A stretch of 64,000 nt of DNA from Streptacidiphilus sp. PB12-B1b (GTDB taxonomy: Bacteria > Actinomycetota > Actinomycetes > Streptomycetales > Streptomycetaceae): the NCBI RefSeq assembly GCF_014084125.1, contig NZ_CP048405.1, forward strand, positions 2,852,001 through 2,916,000, given 5' to 3'. A program made the position numbers and the translations under genes. Positions 8,182-17,244 of this stretch are shown in pieces (positions within the stretch are counted from its first letter, which is position 1; the number at the start of each line of letters is the position of its first letter). The notes beneath the pieces are model-generated. The model searched no databases and was not told where the DNA came from. It saw nothing but the letters and a program-made list of their open reading frames with translations.

Positions 8182-9158
8182 AGGGCGCTCCAGTCGTGGT
8201 CAGGGTAGTAGTGCACGGGCGCCGAGATGTCGTCCAGCGCCCGATGGATCTCCTCCGGCAGAGTAAGGGACTCCACTGACAGTGCCGCCGCGAGCTGCGC
8301 GGCGTTGCGGGCGCCGACGATCGGCGCGACCACGCCGGGCCGGTCCCGCACCCACGCCAGGGCCACCTGCAACGGGGTCGCGCCGAGCCCGTCGGCGGCG
8401 GTGGCGACGGCGTCCACGATCTTGCGGCCGCGCTCGTCCAGGTACGGCTGGACGAACGCGGAGAAGTACGGCGAGGCGCCGCGCGAGTCCGGGGGAGTGC
8501 CGTGCCGGTACTTGCCGGTGAGCACGCCGCGCCCGAGCGGGGAGGCGGCCAGCAGGCCCATGCCGCTGTCCAGCGCGGCGGGCAGCACCTCGCGCTCTAT
8601 TCCGCGTTGCAGCAGCGAGTACTCCATCTGCGTCCCGGCCAGGGGCGTGCGCCCGGGGACCGCGCGCTGCCAGGTGGCGGCCTTGGCCAGCTGCCAGCCG
8701 CAGAAGTTGGAGACGCCCACGTACCGGGCCCGGCCCGAACTGACCGCCAGGTCCAGCGCGTGCAGGGTCTCCTCGGTGGGGGTGTCCGGGTCGAAGGCGT
8801 GCACCTGCCACAGGTCGACGTAGTCGGTGCCGAGCCGCCGCAGCGAGGCGTCCAGGGCGGACAGCAGGTGCCCGCGCGAGCCGTCGAAGCGCCGGTCCTG
8901 GTCCGGGACGCTGCCCGCCTTGGTGGCGATGACCAGCTCCGAGCGCGGGACCAGGTCCTCCAGCAGCCGCGACAGCACGTACTCCGCGCCGCCGTCGGCG
9001 TAGACGTCGGCGGTGTCGACCAGGGTGCCCCCGGCGCCGACGAACGCCTTGAGCTGCTCGGCGGCGTCGTGCTCGTCCAGGTCGCGGCCCCAGGTCATGG
9101 TGCCGAGCCCGATCCGGGAGACGCGGAGCCCCGTCCGGCCCAGGTGTCGTAGTTCCAC
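8178..9158 (-). CDS. Aldo/keto reductase
   Basis: 326 residues, typical length for an NADPH-dependent aldo/keto reductase (TIM barrel). Visible features are GTMTWG, the catalytic Asp/Tyr in DTADVYADG, the lysine in IATKAG, the histidine in DLWQVHAFD, and the cofactor-binding VGARNAAQL near the C-terminus. Start GTG 9158 with GAAGGG upstream. It overlaps the following RecD2-like gene by four bases, so the two are translationally coupled. Physiological substrate unknown. Confidence 0.9.
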   Translation of the reverse strand: MELRHLGRTGLRVSRIGLGTMTWGRDLDEHDAAEQLKAFVGAGGTLVDTADVYADGGAEYVLSRLLEDLVPRSELVIATKAGSVPDQDRRFDGSRGHLLSALDASLRRLGTDYVDLWQVHAFDPDTPTEETLHALDLAVSSGRARYVGVSNFCGWQLAKAATWQRAVPGRTPLAGTQMEYSLLQRGIEREVLPAALDSGMGLLAASPLGRGVLTGKYRHGTPPDSRGASPYFSAFVQPYLDERGRKIVDAVATAADGLGATPLQVALAWVRDRPGVVAPIVGARNAAQLAAALSVESLTLPEEIHRALDDISAPVHYYPDHDWSAL

Positions 9159-9385
9159 AGAGCAACCCTTCGCTGTTCCAGGGGGCCGGGGGCGGCAGCC
9201 CGGGACGTGCCGGGGCTATGCGCATCGTAGGGGCTGCACGGCGCGCGGCGAGCCTGTCCGGGCCGGGTGTCGGAGGACGCGGCCACCGAAGATACTCACC
9301 AGTAGCATTTCCGGCCGCCGCCCGGATAGGCTCCTCGGCAGCGCCGCCACCCCACCTGGCGGGACGGACCATCGGAGGCAGCACC

Positions 9386-10447
9386 GTGCGACTCGGCATC
9401 AACCTCGGCTACTGGGGCCTCGGCATGGACGCCGACAACATCGCCGTCGCCCAGGAGGCGGACCGGCTCGGCTACTCGGCCTGCTGGGCCGCCGAGGCGT
9501 ACGGCTCCGACGCCGCGACCGTCCTCGCGTACGTCGCGGCCAGGACGGAGCGGATCGACGTCGGCTCGGCGATCTTCCAGATCCCGGCCCGCCAGCCCAC
9601 CATGACCGCGATGACCGCCGCCACCCTGGACGCCCTGTCCGGCGGCCGGTTCCGGCTCGGCCTCGGCGTGTCCGGGCCGCAGGTCTCCGAGGGCTGGTAC
9701 GGCGTCAAGTTCGACAAGCCGCTGGCCCGCACCCGCGAGTACGTCGAGATCATCCGCAAGGCCATGTCCCGCGAGCGGGTCGCCCACGACGGCGCCAACT
9801 GGACGCTGCCGCTGCCCGGCGGCCCCGGCAAGGCCCTGAAGCTCACCGTGCACCCCGTCCGTGAGCACATCCCGCTCTACATCGCCGCGATCGGCCCCAA
9901 GAACCTGGAGCTGACCGGCGAGATCGCCGACGGCTGGCTGGGCATCTTCTTCGCCCCCGAGCAGGCCGAGCTGTCGCTGGGCGCGCTGCGCGCGGGCCGG
10001 GCCAAGGCCGGCCGGACCCTCGACGGCTTCGACGTCGCCCCCAACGTCCCGGTCGTGGTCAGCGCCAGCGACAGTGCCGAGGACCTGGCGTCGGCCGCCG
10101 ACAGCCTGCGCGACTACACCGCGCTGTACGTCGGCGGCATGGGCAGCAAGGAGCAGAACTTCTACAACCGGATCGCCTGCCGGATGGGCTACGAGCAGGC
10201 CGCCGACGAGATCCAGCAGAAGTACATGGCCCGGGACAAGGCGGGGGCGGCCGCGGCCGTCCCGCAGCAGCTGATCGACTCCACCGCGCTGCTCGGCACC
10301 CGCGACCGCATCGCCGACCGGCTGCGGGCCTACGCCGACGCCGGGGTGACCACGGTCAACCTCTCGCCGGTCGGCTTCACGCTGGACGAGCGGGTCCTGG
10401 CGCTGCGCACCGCCCTGGAGGCCCTGGAGCAGGCCGGCCTCGCCTGA
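9386..10447 (+). CDS. LLM-class (F420-dependent type) oxidoreductase
   Basis: 353 residues, luciferase-like TIM barrel. The N-terminus RLGINLGYWGLG, the central GRFRLGLGVSGPQ and PLYIAAIGPKNLELTGEIADGWL are the hallmarks of F420-dependent N5,N10-methylene-H4MPT-reductase-like enzymes. The start is GTG 9386 behind GGAGGCAGCACC; earlier in-frame starts would add an unrelated low-complexity tail. Divergent from the aldo/keto reductase with about 225 bases between them. Substrate not predictable. Confidence 0.88.
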   Translation: MRLGINLGYWGLGMDADNIAVAQEADRLGYSACWAAEAYGSDAATVLAYVAARTERIDVGSAIFQIPARQPTMTAMTAATLDALSGGRFRLGLGVSGPQVSEGWYGVKFDKPLARTREYVEIIRKAMSRERVAHDGANWTLPLPGGPGKALKLTVHPVREHIPLYIAAIGPKNLELTGEIADGWLGIFFAPEQAELSLGALRAGRAKAGRTLDGFDVAPNVPVVVSASDSAEDLASAADSLRDYTALYVGGMGSKEQNFYNRIACRMGYEQAADEIQQKYMARDKAGAAAAVPQQLIDSTALLGTRDRIADRLRAYADAGVTTVNLSPVGFTLDERVLALRTALEALEQAGLA

Positions 10448-10453
10448 GCCCGG

Positions 10454-10544
10454 TCCGGCCCCGAGCAGCACCCCCGGGGCCGGAACCGCCGCCGTCGGCA
10501 GGCACGGGCACCACCGCTCCCGCGTACGGGCGCGGTGGTGCCCG
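10454..10544. terminator. Two consecutive hairpins between convergent genes
   Basis: Hairpin one (10454-10484) has a 10-bp stem TCCGGCCCCG/CGGGGCCGGA. Hairpin two (10505-10544) has a 13-bp stem CGGGCACCACCGC/GCGGTGGTGCCCG. They fill the gap between the LLM oxidoreductase (+) and the CadD-like gene (-). Confidence 0.8.
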
Positions 10545-10562
10545 TCGGCTGCCCGCCCGCGC

Positions 10563-11162
10563 TCAGGAGGGCAGGCCGACGCGGGCCAGCAGGCTCAGGC
10601 CGACCGTGACGAGGACCAGCGGCAGCAGCACATGGCCCCAGCGGCTGACGGTCCGGGCGACCACGGGACGGACGGCGAGCAGCCTTCCGACCGCGCACAG
10701 CACCGCCACCAGGACCAGGAAGACCGCCGCGTAGGCCATGCGGCCCCCGGTCCCGGCAGCCGCCAGCACCGGGACGTAGGCGCTGACGTTGTCGCCGCCG
10801 TTGGCCAGGGTCACCCCGGCCACTTCGAAGGCGCCCGGACCCCGGTGCACCCCGGTGTCGGACGTCTCCGCCCCGGCCCGGCGGCGCCTGCGCACGACCT
10901 GCCAGGCCGCGCGCAGCCCCAGCGCCAGCGGAATCAGCCCGAGCAGCGGGCGGACCGGTCCGGGCAGGACGCCGCTGCCGGAGGCCGCGAGCAGGGAGAC
11001 GCTGAGGATCGCCGCGAATCCCAGGTACTGGCCGATGACGGTCCTGGCGACCGCGCCCCGGCGGCTGGCCCCCCGGGCGAAGAACAGCGAGAGGACGAGG
11101 AGGCCGTCGACGTTCGTGGCGGCGAACAGGCCCACCGCCTGGACCACCATGCCGAGGCCCAC
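10563..11162 (-). CDS. CadD-family cadmium resistance transporter
   Basis: 199 residues with about five membrane segments. The family marks FAATNVDGLLVLSLFFA (segment 1), GQYLGFAAILS (segment 2) and LANGGDNVSAYVPVLA (segment 4) are clear, with a basic cytoplasmic loop RRRRR between. The family is linked to cadmium or cation efflux. Start GTG 11162 has GGAGGTG upstream; an ATG at 11150 is an alternative. It lies 58 bases downstream of the sulfatase in the same direction, so it may be read through. Confidence 0.83.
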   Translation of the reverse strand: MGLGMVVQAVGLFAATNVDGLLVLSLFFARGASRRGAVARTVIGQYLGFAAILSVSLLAASGSGVLPGPVRPLLGLIPLALGLRAAWQVVRRRRRAGAETSDTGVHRGPGAFEVAGVTLANGGDNVSAYVPVLAAAGTGGRMAYAAVFLVLVAVLCAVGRLLAVRPVVARTVSRWGHVLLPLVLVTVGLSLLARVGLPS

Positions 11163-11220
11163 GGCCGCACCTCCACGTCCCTGACCCGCTGTCCCGCCCC
11201 GGGCACATCCCGCCGTCCGG

Positions 11221-13578
11221 CTACTCGCGGGACAGCATGGCGGCGGCCTCCCGCTCGAGGTCGATGAAGGACTCGCCGCTGACGTCGATGGCCACCCGGT
11301 CGAGCGTGCCGCCGGTGAAGGCCCACGGGCGGGTGCCGGGGTAGTCGTCGGTGACGGCGTCGCCGCCGTCGCGTCCGGCGTTGAGGCCCTCGCCGGCGAC
11401 GCTGAACTTGCCGGGCTGGGTCCTGATCCGTCCCTCGCCGACCTTGCGGTCGCCGTAGTACAGGCTGAGCACGCCGTGGGCGGTGCCGGGCGGGTCCTCG
11501 GCGTCCTTGTCGAACGAGGCCGCCAGGATCAGCTGGTCGCCGACGGGCAGCTCCTCGGTGGCGCTGATCCGCTGCTCCTGGCTGCCGAGGAAGTTGTAGA
11601 CGTAGTGCAGCCGGTTGTCCTTGACGTAGAGGGCGTGCCCGCCGAACCGGCCGCCGTGCGAGAACAGCACACCGGAGGCTCCCGGGCGGGGCAGGTCGAC
11701 CAGGGCCCCGATGGAGTAGGAGCGGCCCCGGATGCTGACCGCGACCGACTCCGGGACCTCCGCGCCACCGGGGCGGTACACGTACCGGGCGCGCGGCGGG
11801 GCCAGTTGCGGGCGCGGGTTGGTGATGATCTCCACGCCGGAGCGGTCGTCCAGCGGGTACGCCTGGTAGGCGCCGGCCTCGTGGAACCACATGCCGACGA
11901 GTTCGGCCAGCCTGCCGGGCTCGTCCGCGGCGAGGTCGTGCAGCTCGGCCCGGTCCTCCGCGGTGTGGTACAGCTCCCAGGTGTCGTCGTTGAAGTGGCT
12001 CCAACCGCTGAGCGTGGGGTGCGTGGTGACGGCCTTCCAGCCGTCGTGCCAGACGCCGCGCGACCCGAGCATCGAGTAGAACTGCGTGTGCTTGGCGGTG
12101 GGGATGGTGGCGGCGTCGAAGCTGTAGCGCATGCTCACGCCCTCGATCGGGTGCTGGGCGTGGCCCTTCACCGTGTCGGGGAGTTCGATGCCCAGGCAGT
12201 CCAGCAGGGTCGGCACCAGGTCGACGGCGTGGTGGTACTGGTCCCGGGTCTCGCCCCGGGCCGCGATGCCGTCGGGCCAGGAGATGACGCAGGGGTCGCA
12301 GGTGCCGCCGTTGAACGAGTAGCGCTTCCACATCTTGAACGGGGCGTTGAAGGCCATCGCCCACCCGTTCGGGTAGTGGTTGTAGGTCTTGGTGCTGCCC
12401 AGCTCGTCCAGCATGGCCAGGTTCTCGGACAGGTCGTCCGGGACACCGTTGGCGATCTTGTTCTCGTTGACCGATCCGTTGGGGCCGCCCTCGCCGCTGG
12501 CTCCGTTGTCGGAGACCACCACGATGATGGTGTTGTCCAGCTGCTCGCTGGTCTCCAGGTAGTCGAGCAGGCGGCCGATCTGGTCGTCGCAGTGCGACAG
12601 GAAGCCCGCGTAGACCTCGGCCATCCGGGAGAAGAGGCGCTGCTCGTCGGCGGAGAGGGTGTCCCAGGGCCGGGTGTAGTCGAGCGGCGGGAACGGCTCC
12701 CCGCCGGGGCCGGTGCGGGTCTCGGGAGTGCCGATCGGGTTGAGCGGCGGCAGTTCGGTGTTCTGCGGGATCAGGCCCATCTCCTTCTGCCGGGCCATGG
12801 TCTGCTCGCGCAGCGCCTCGTAGCCCGCGTCGAACCGGCCCCGGTAGCGCTCGACCCACTCGTGCGGCACCTGGTGCGGCGCGTGGGCGCAGCCCGGCGC
12901 GTAGTACAGGAAGACCGGGCGCTCCGGTGCGATCGCCTTCACGTCGCTCATGAACTCGATGGCCTTGTCGGTGATGTCGACGCCGAAGTGGTAGCCCTCC
13001 TCGGGGGTGGCCGGCTGCTCGACGGGGTGGTTGTCGTGGACCAGGTCCGGGTACCACTGGCTGGTCTCCGCTCCGAGGAAGCCGTAGAACCGCTCGAAGC
13101 CGCGGGCGACCGGCCAGTTGTGCTTGGTCGACGCCAGGTTCATCTCGTCCTCGGCGCACAGGTGCCACTTGCCGACCAGGGCCGTGCTGAAGCCCCGCTC
13201 GACCAGGATCTCGCCGAGCGTGGCGCACTCCGGCGGGATGTGCCCGTTGGCCCCGGGGAAGCCGACCGCGCACTCGCTGATGCAGGCCATGCCGTTGGTG
13301 GTGTGGTTGCGGCCGGTGAGCAGGCAGGACCGGGTGGGGGAGCACAGCGCGGTGGTGTGCCACTGGCCGTAGCGCAGGCCGTTGGCGGCGATCCGGTCGA
13401 TGTTCGGGGTGTCGATCGGGCCGCCGTAGCAGCCCATGGCACCGAAGCCCACGTCGTCCAGCACGATGTACAGGATGTTGGGCGACCCGGGCGGGGCCTT
13501 GGGCTGCTCGTAGGGGCCCCAGTCCGGGACCGAGTCGCGGATGTCGAGGTTGACGACGCCCCGGAATGGCTTGGCCAT
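11221..13578 (-). CDS. Type I (formylglycine) arylsulfatase
   Basis: 785 residues. The metal site starts at VLDDVGFGAMGCYGG (Asp41-Asp42), and the modification motif C-x-P-x-R appears as Cys79 in ALCSPTRSCLLTGR. The cysteine must be oxidised to formylglycine for activity. Later marks are ALVGKWHL and VVVSDNGASGEGG, with a large C-terminal beta domain (about 560-780). No signal peptide is obvious, so a cytoplasmic location is likely. Start ATG 13578 with GAGGAG; an upstream open extension lacks a ribosome site. A candidate activating enzyme (FGE) is encoded at 17245. Substrate unknown. Confidence 0.92.
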   Translation of the reverse strand: MAKPFRGVVNLDIRDSVPDWGPYEQPKAPPGSPNILYIVLDDVGFGAMGCYGGPIDTPNIDRIAANGLRYGQWHTTALCSPTRSCLLTGRNHTTNGMACISECAVGFPGANGHIPPECATLGEILVERGFSTALVGKWHLCAEDEMNLASTKHNWPVARGFERFYGFLGAETSQWYPDLVHDNHPVEQPATPEEGYHFGVDITDKAIEFMSDVKAIAPERPVFLYYAPGCAHAPHQVPHEWVERYRGRFDAGYEALREQTMARQKEMGLIPQNTELPPLNPIGTPETRTGPGGEPFPPLDYTRPWDTLSADEQRLFSRMAEVYAGFLSHCDDQIGRLLDYLETSEQLDNTIIVVVSDNGASGEGGPNGSVNENKIANGVPDDLSENLAMLDELGSTKTYNHYPNGWAMAFNAPFKMWKRYSFNGGTCDPCVISWPDGIAARGETRDQYHHAVDLVPTLLDCLGIELPDTVKGHAQHPIEGVSMRYSFDAATIPTAKHTQFYSMLGSRGVWHDGWKAVTTHPTLSGWSHFNDDTWELYHTAEDRAELHDLAADEPGRLAELVGMWFHEAGAYQAYPLDDRSGVEIITNPRPQLAPPRARYVYRPGGAEVPESVAVSIRGRSYSIGALVDLPRPGASGVLFSHGGRFGGHALYVKDNRLHYVYNFLGSQEQRISATEELPVGDQLILAASFDKDAEDPPGTAHGVLSLYYGDRKVGEGRIRTQPGKFSVAGEGLNAGRDGGDAVTDDYPGTRPWAFTGGTLDRVAIDVSGESFIDLEREAAAMLSRE

Positions 13579-13636
13579 GGCTGTCTCCTCACACGTGGTT
13601 CGACCTCCAGCCTCGGAGGCTGCCCGGCGGCCCGCA

Positions 13637-13653
13637 TCACCCGGCCCGGGTGA
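13637..13653. promoter_or_regulatory. 17-bp palindrome in divergent promoter region
   Basis: TCACCCGG and CCGGGTGA flank a single C, a perfect inverted repeat located between the divergent starts of the sulfatase and the LAL-type regulator. It is a candidate operator for the neighbouring regulator. This is inferred from position and symmetry only. Confidence 0.5.
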
Positions 13654-13739
13654 CTCCGACTGGCGATCACCGGTCCGCGGGGGTTCAGTGGAGGGGTCGG
13701 CCGATCGCAGGTCCCCTCCCGCAGGCGTCGGTGACCCGA

Positions 13740-16400
13740 ATGGTGAATCGCACAGGACCACCCCCACCCGGCCGCCGGTGCCTGGAGCCCTCCGGCGACC
13801 CGATGCTCGCGGCACGGTTCGCCGTACCGCCGCTGCCCCGGCTCCGGGTGCACCGTCCGGCCCTGCTGAGCAGGCTGACGGCCGGTGCCCGGGGGCCGCT
13901 CACGCTCGTCAACGGCCCGGCCGGGGCGGGGAAGACGATGCTCGCCGCCGCCTGGCTCGCCGAGAGCCCGGTGCCGGGCCCGGCCGTCTGGCTGACCGTC
14001 GAGCCGGGCGACGCTCCCGGCGCGTTCTGGGCCTATGTGCTGGAGGCGTTCGACCGGCACGGCGTGAAGCTGGCGACCGCGCCGGGTCGGCCCACCCGCG
14101 CCGCGGGGGTGGACCGCTCGTTCCTGGTGCGCATCGCCGAGGGGCTGGCCGAGTCGGAACAGCCGGTGGTCCTGGTCCTGGACCAGTTCGACGCCGACTG
14201 CGCCCGCGAGATCACCGACGGTCTGCAGTTCGTGCTCCGCAACTGCGCCGGAGGGCTGCGCCTGGTGCTGACCGGGCGGACGGATTCGCTGCTGCCGATG
14301 CACCGCTACCGGGCGGCCGGTGCACTCGCCGAGATCCGCAACGCGGACCTGCGGTTCACCGTTGCGGAGACCCGGCTGCTCCTGCGGGAACACGGGTTGG
14401 AGCTGTCGGCGGAGGCGGTCCGGGTCCTGGCCGACCGGACCGGCGGCTGGGCGGCCGGGCTGCGGCTGTGCGCCCTGGCGATGCAGGCCGGTGAGGATCC
14501 GGAGGCCTTCGTCCGTGAGTTCGCCGCCAGCCGCACGACCATCGCCGACTACCTGCTCACCGAGGTCCTGGACGCACAACCGCCGTCCACCCAGGAGCTG
14601 CTGCTGCGGGCCAGCGTCACCGACCCCATCCATCCGGACCTCGCCGACGCCCTGACCGGCCGTGACGACGCCGCCTGGACGCTTGCCCGGCTGGCCCGCG
14701 CCAACGCGTTCCTGGAACAGGTCGACGGATCGGCCTGGTACCGGTTGCACCCCCTCTTCGCCGAGGTGCTGCACGCGCATCTGCGCCATCGCCACCCCGG
14801 GCTGGAGCCCGGGCTCCACCGGCGGGCGGCCCGGTGGCTCGCCGGGACCGGGCGGCTCACCGACGCGGTGGCGCAGGCCGCCGCCGGGGGCGACTGGCAG
14901 TTCGCGGCCGGTCTGCTGGTCGACCGCCTGGCCGTCGACCGCCTCTTCACCGGCCTGGACTGCGAACGGCTGACCCGGACGTTCGCCGCCATGCCGCAGG
15001 GGCTGCCGGGTGCGGCACCGGCCGTCGTGGCGGCGGCCTGTCGGCTCGCCGGTCAGGACCTCGACGGCTGCGTCGGCGAACTGCGGCGCGCGGACGAGTA
15101 CCTGGACGAGTCCGCCGCCCCCGCGACCCGGCTCAGCCGCGCACTGGTCGGGGCCCGCGCCGGTCGGCTGAGCGGTGACCTGGCCGCCACCGGGCAGGCG
15201 GTGGCCGACGCCACCCGGCTGCTGGACGACTGTCCGCAGCTCCTGCCCGGGCGCCGCCCCGAGATCCGCGCACTGCTGCTGGCGAGCCAGGGGGCGGTGG
15301 AGCTGGGCGCCGGACGGTTCGACCGCGCCGAGGCCAGGCTCAGCGCCGCCGTCGAGGCGTGCGACGGCCCCGGGACCGAGCAGCCGCTGTGCGAGGCACT
15401 CGGGTCGCTGGCCCTGGTCGAGTTGGTGCGCGGGCGCCTGGAGCAGGCGGCGGAGCACGCGCGCGGGTCGCTCGCGGTCGCCGAGCGCTCCGCGCTGCTT
15501 CCGCCGCGGGCAGCCGGAATCGACCACCTCGTCCTGGCGGGGGTGGCGACCGAGCACGACGACCTGGCAACGGCCCGGGCCGAGCTCGACCTCGCCGCGG
15601 CGTCCGCAGGCCCCCTGCCGGAGCCCGTCGCCGCCGCTGCGGCGGCCGTCATCCGCTGCCGACTGGCGACCGCGGCGGGCGACCTGGAGGAAGCACTCGC
15701 CGAGGTCCGCGCCCCCGGGGCGGCCGCCCACGCGCGGCGGCTGCCCCGGTGGGCCGTGGACGACCTGGCCATCGCCGAGTCCTCCGCGTACCTGGCGCAC
15801 GGCGACCCGGGCGCCGCCCTGGACCTCCTGGAGGCGGCGGCCTGCGATCGGCCGGAGCACACGGTGGCCCTGGCCCGCGCGCTCCTGGCCGCAGGCCACC
15901 GGCGGCGCGCGATGGACCTGCTGGCCGAGCTGCCGGCCGACGCCCCGATCAGCACGGCGGGCCGGGTCCGGGCATGCCTGGTCCAGGCCCAGGGCGCCGC
16001 CGAGAACGGCTCCGCCCGCGAGGCCCGGCGCTTCCTGCGTCAGGCCCTCGGCCAGGCCCGCCCGCAGGAGCTGCGCCGGGTCTTCGTCGAGAGCGGTCCG
16101 TGCGTCCGCCGCCTGCTCCGCCAGGACCCGCAGCTGGCCCGTGCGCATCCGTGGCTGCCCAGCGGCGGCGCGGGCCACCCCGCGCGCCCCGGGCGGGCGG
16201 CGCTGGTGGCCCCGGTGACCGAGCGGGAGGTCGAGGTGCTGTGCCAGGCCGCGCAGCTGCTGTCCACCGAGGAGATCGCAGCCGCGCTGTACCTGTCCGT
16301 CAACACGGTCAAGACCCACCTCAAGAGCGTCTACCGCAAACTCTCCGTCACCAGGCGCGGCGACGCCGTCCGCCGGGCCCGGGACCTCGGGCTGCTGTGA
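13740..16400 (+). CDS. MalT/LAL-type LuxR-family regulator (ATPase plus HTH)
   Basis: 886 residues. The N-terminal NTPase domain has Walker A GPAGAGKT (59-66) and a following region VVLVLDQFD for Walker B. A long helical repeat middle of TPR type runs about 330-790. The C-terminal LuxR HTH includes VTEREVEVLCQAAQLLSTEE and LSVNTVKTHLKSVYRKL. Such proteins are ATP- and ligand-dependent activators. Divergent from the sulfatase and upstream of the FGE gene, it is the likely controller of that pathway. Start uncertain: ATG 13740 chosen, ATG 13803 possible; neither has a strong ribosome site. Confidence 0.87.
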   Translation: MVNRTGPPPPGRRCLEPSGDPMLAARFAVPPLPRLRVHRPALLSRLTAGARGPLTLVNGPAGAGKTMLAAAWLAESPVPGPAVWLTVEPGDAPGAFWAYVLEAFDRHGVKLATAPGRPTRAAGVDRSFLVRIAEGLAESEQPVVLVLDQFDADCAREITDGLQFVLRNCAGGLRLVLTGRTDSLLPMHRYRAAGALAEIRNADLRFTVAETRLLLREHGLELSAEAVRVLADRTGGWAAGLRLCALAMQAGEDPEAFVREFAASRTTIADYLLTEVLDAQPPSTQELLLRASVTDPIHPDLADALTGRDDAAWTLARLARANAFLEQVDGSAWYRLHPLFAEVLHAHLRHRHPGLEPGLHRRAARWLAGTGRLTDAVAQAAAGGDWQFAAGLLVDRLAVDRLFTGLDCERLTRTFAAMPQGLPGAAPAVVAAACRLAGQDLDGCVGELRRADEYLDESAAPATRLSRALVGARAGRLSGDLAATGQAVADATRLLDDCPQLLPGRRPEIRALLLASQGAVELGAGRFDRAEARLSAAVEACDGPGTEQPLCEALGSLALVELVRGRLEQAAEHARGSLAVAERSALLPPRAAGIDHLVLAGVATEHDDLATARAELDLAAASAGPLPEPVAAAAAAVIRCRLATAAGDLEEALAEVRAPGAAAHARRLPRWAVDDLAIAESSAYLAHGDPGAALDLLEAAACDRPEHTVALARALLAAGHRRRAMDLLAELPADAPISTAGRVRACLVQAQGAAENGSAREARRFLRQALGQARPQELRRVFVESGPCVRRLLRQDPQLARAHPWLPSGGAGHPARPGRAALVAPVTEREVEVLCQAAQLLSTEEIAAALYLSVNTVKTHLKSVYRKLSVTRRGDAVRRARDLGLL

Positions 16401-16525
16401 CCGGCCGGTCGGCCCCCCGCCCGACCGGGGTCGCCCGCCGCGGGCGATGCGGCCCGCCGACGGCCGGGCGGACGATGGCGGCAGGAGCCGGCAGATCCCA
16501 GCCTCGGCCTGAGGGAGGTTCTCGC

Positions 16526-16723
16526 ATGCGTTACGAATTCCGGGTCGTCGGAACCGTGTCGGAGACGCTCGCCGAAGCCTTTCCCGAGTTCGACAGCACC
16601 CCCGTCACCGAACAGACCCTGTTCTTCGGTCCGGTGACCGACGAGGCCCACCTGTACGGCCTGCTGGTCCGCTTCCAGGCGCTCGGCCTGCACGTACTGG
16701 AGATGCGGGAACTCCCCGAGTGA
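16526..16723 (+). CDS. Small conserved protein, 65 aa
   Basis: 65 residues starting at ATG 16526 behind GAGGGAGG. It begins MRYEFRVVG and ends LHVLEMRELPE; predicted as a small alpha/beta fold with no signal or membrane part. It follows the LAL regulator by 125 bases in the same direction. I cannot assign a family name. Coding is supported by the ribosome site and amino-acid composition unlike a shadow frame. Confidence 0.65.
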   Translation: MRYEFRVVGTVSETLAEAFPEFDSTPVTEQTLFFGPVTDEAHLYGLLVRFQALGLHVLEMRELPE

Positions 16724-16824
16724 GGCCGGTTCACCCCCGGCGGGTGAGCCGCCGCGGGCCGTGCCGGGGGACAGTGGCCGGGCACCGGGGGATCTCCGTG
16801 GGCCTTCGAGACGCTGGAGGAGAC

Positions 16825-17091
16825 ATGGCGACGCTTCAACACCGTCCGCAGACGGCGGCACCGGACCTGGAGGCAGCGCTGGCCGCCGTCGAGGCGGCCT
16901 ACCGGCGCCTGATGGCAGCGGAGCGGCCGGAGCCCGGGCTGCTCCAGGACTTCCAGCGCCGGACCCGTGAACTGAACGCCGCAGCCGACCGGACGCGGGG
17001 CGAACCGCCGCCCGGGCCCTCGCAGCGGGTCCGCTGCCGCTGCGCGGGCGCCGTCCGGGGTGCGCAGTGGATCATCCGGCACTCCACCTGA
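16825..17091 (+). CDS. Small hypothetical protein, 88 aa
   Basis: 88 residues from ATG 16825 with CTGGAGGAGAC upstream. The N-terminal two thirds are a charged, probably coiled helix (PDLEAALAAVEAAYRRLMAA). The tail is basic with two closely spaced cysteines (RCRCAG). Lies between the 65-residue gene and the FGE gene, same strand, perhaps one transcript. No function assigned. Confidence 0.55.
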   Translation: MATLQHRPQTAAPDLEAALAAVEAAYRRLMAAERPEPGLLQDFQRRTRELNAAADRTRGEPPPGPSQRVRCRCAGAVRGAQWIIRHST

Positions 17092-17244
17092 CCCGCGCTC
17101 CCCGTCCGCTCCCCGACGGCCCGCCACGCCGACCGGGCCGCCCTCCCGGGAAGCCGGTCGCGGCCGACGGACAATGCCAGGGCCGGACACCCTGTCGAGC
17201 CCATGGGCCGGAAGGCCGCCCACCCCGGAAGGCCACCCCCGAGG

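Noticed and set aside
13140-16319. Long minus-strand open frame across the LAL regulator
   Set aside because: It merges shadow sequence with the sulfatase N-terminus in another frame; the plus-strand regulator has clear Walker and HTH motifs.
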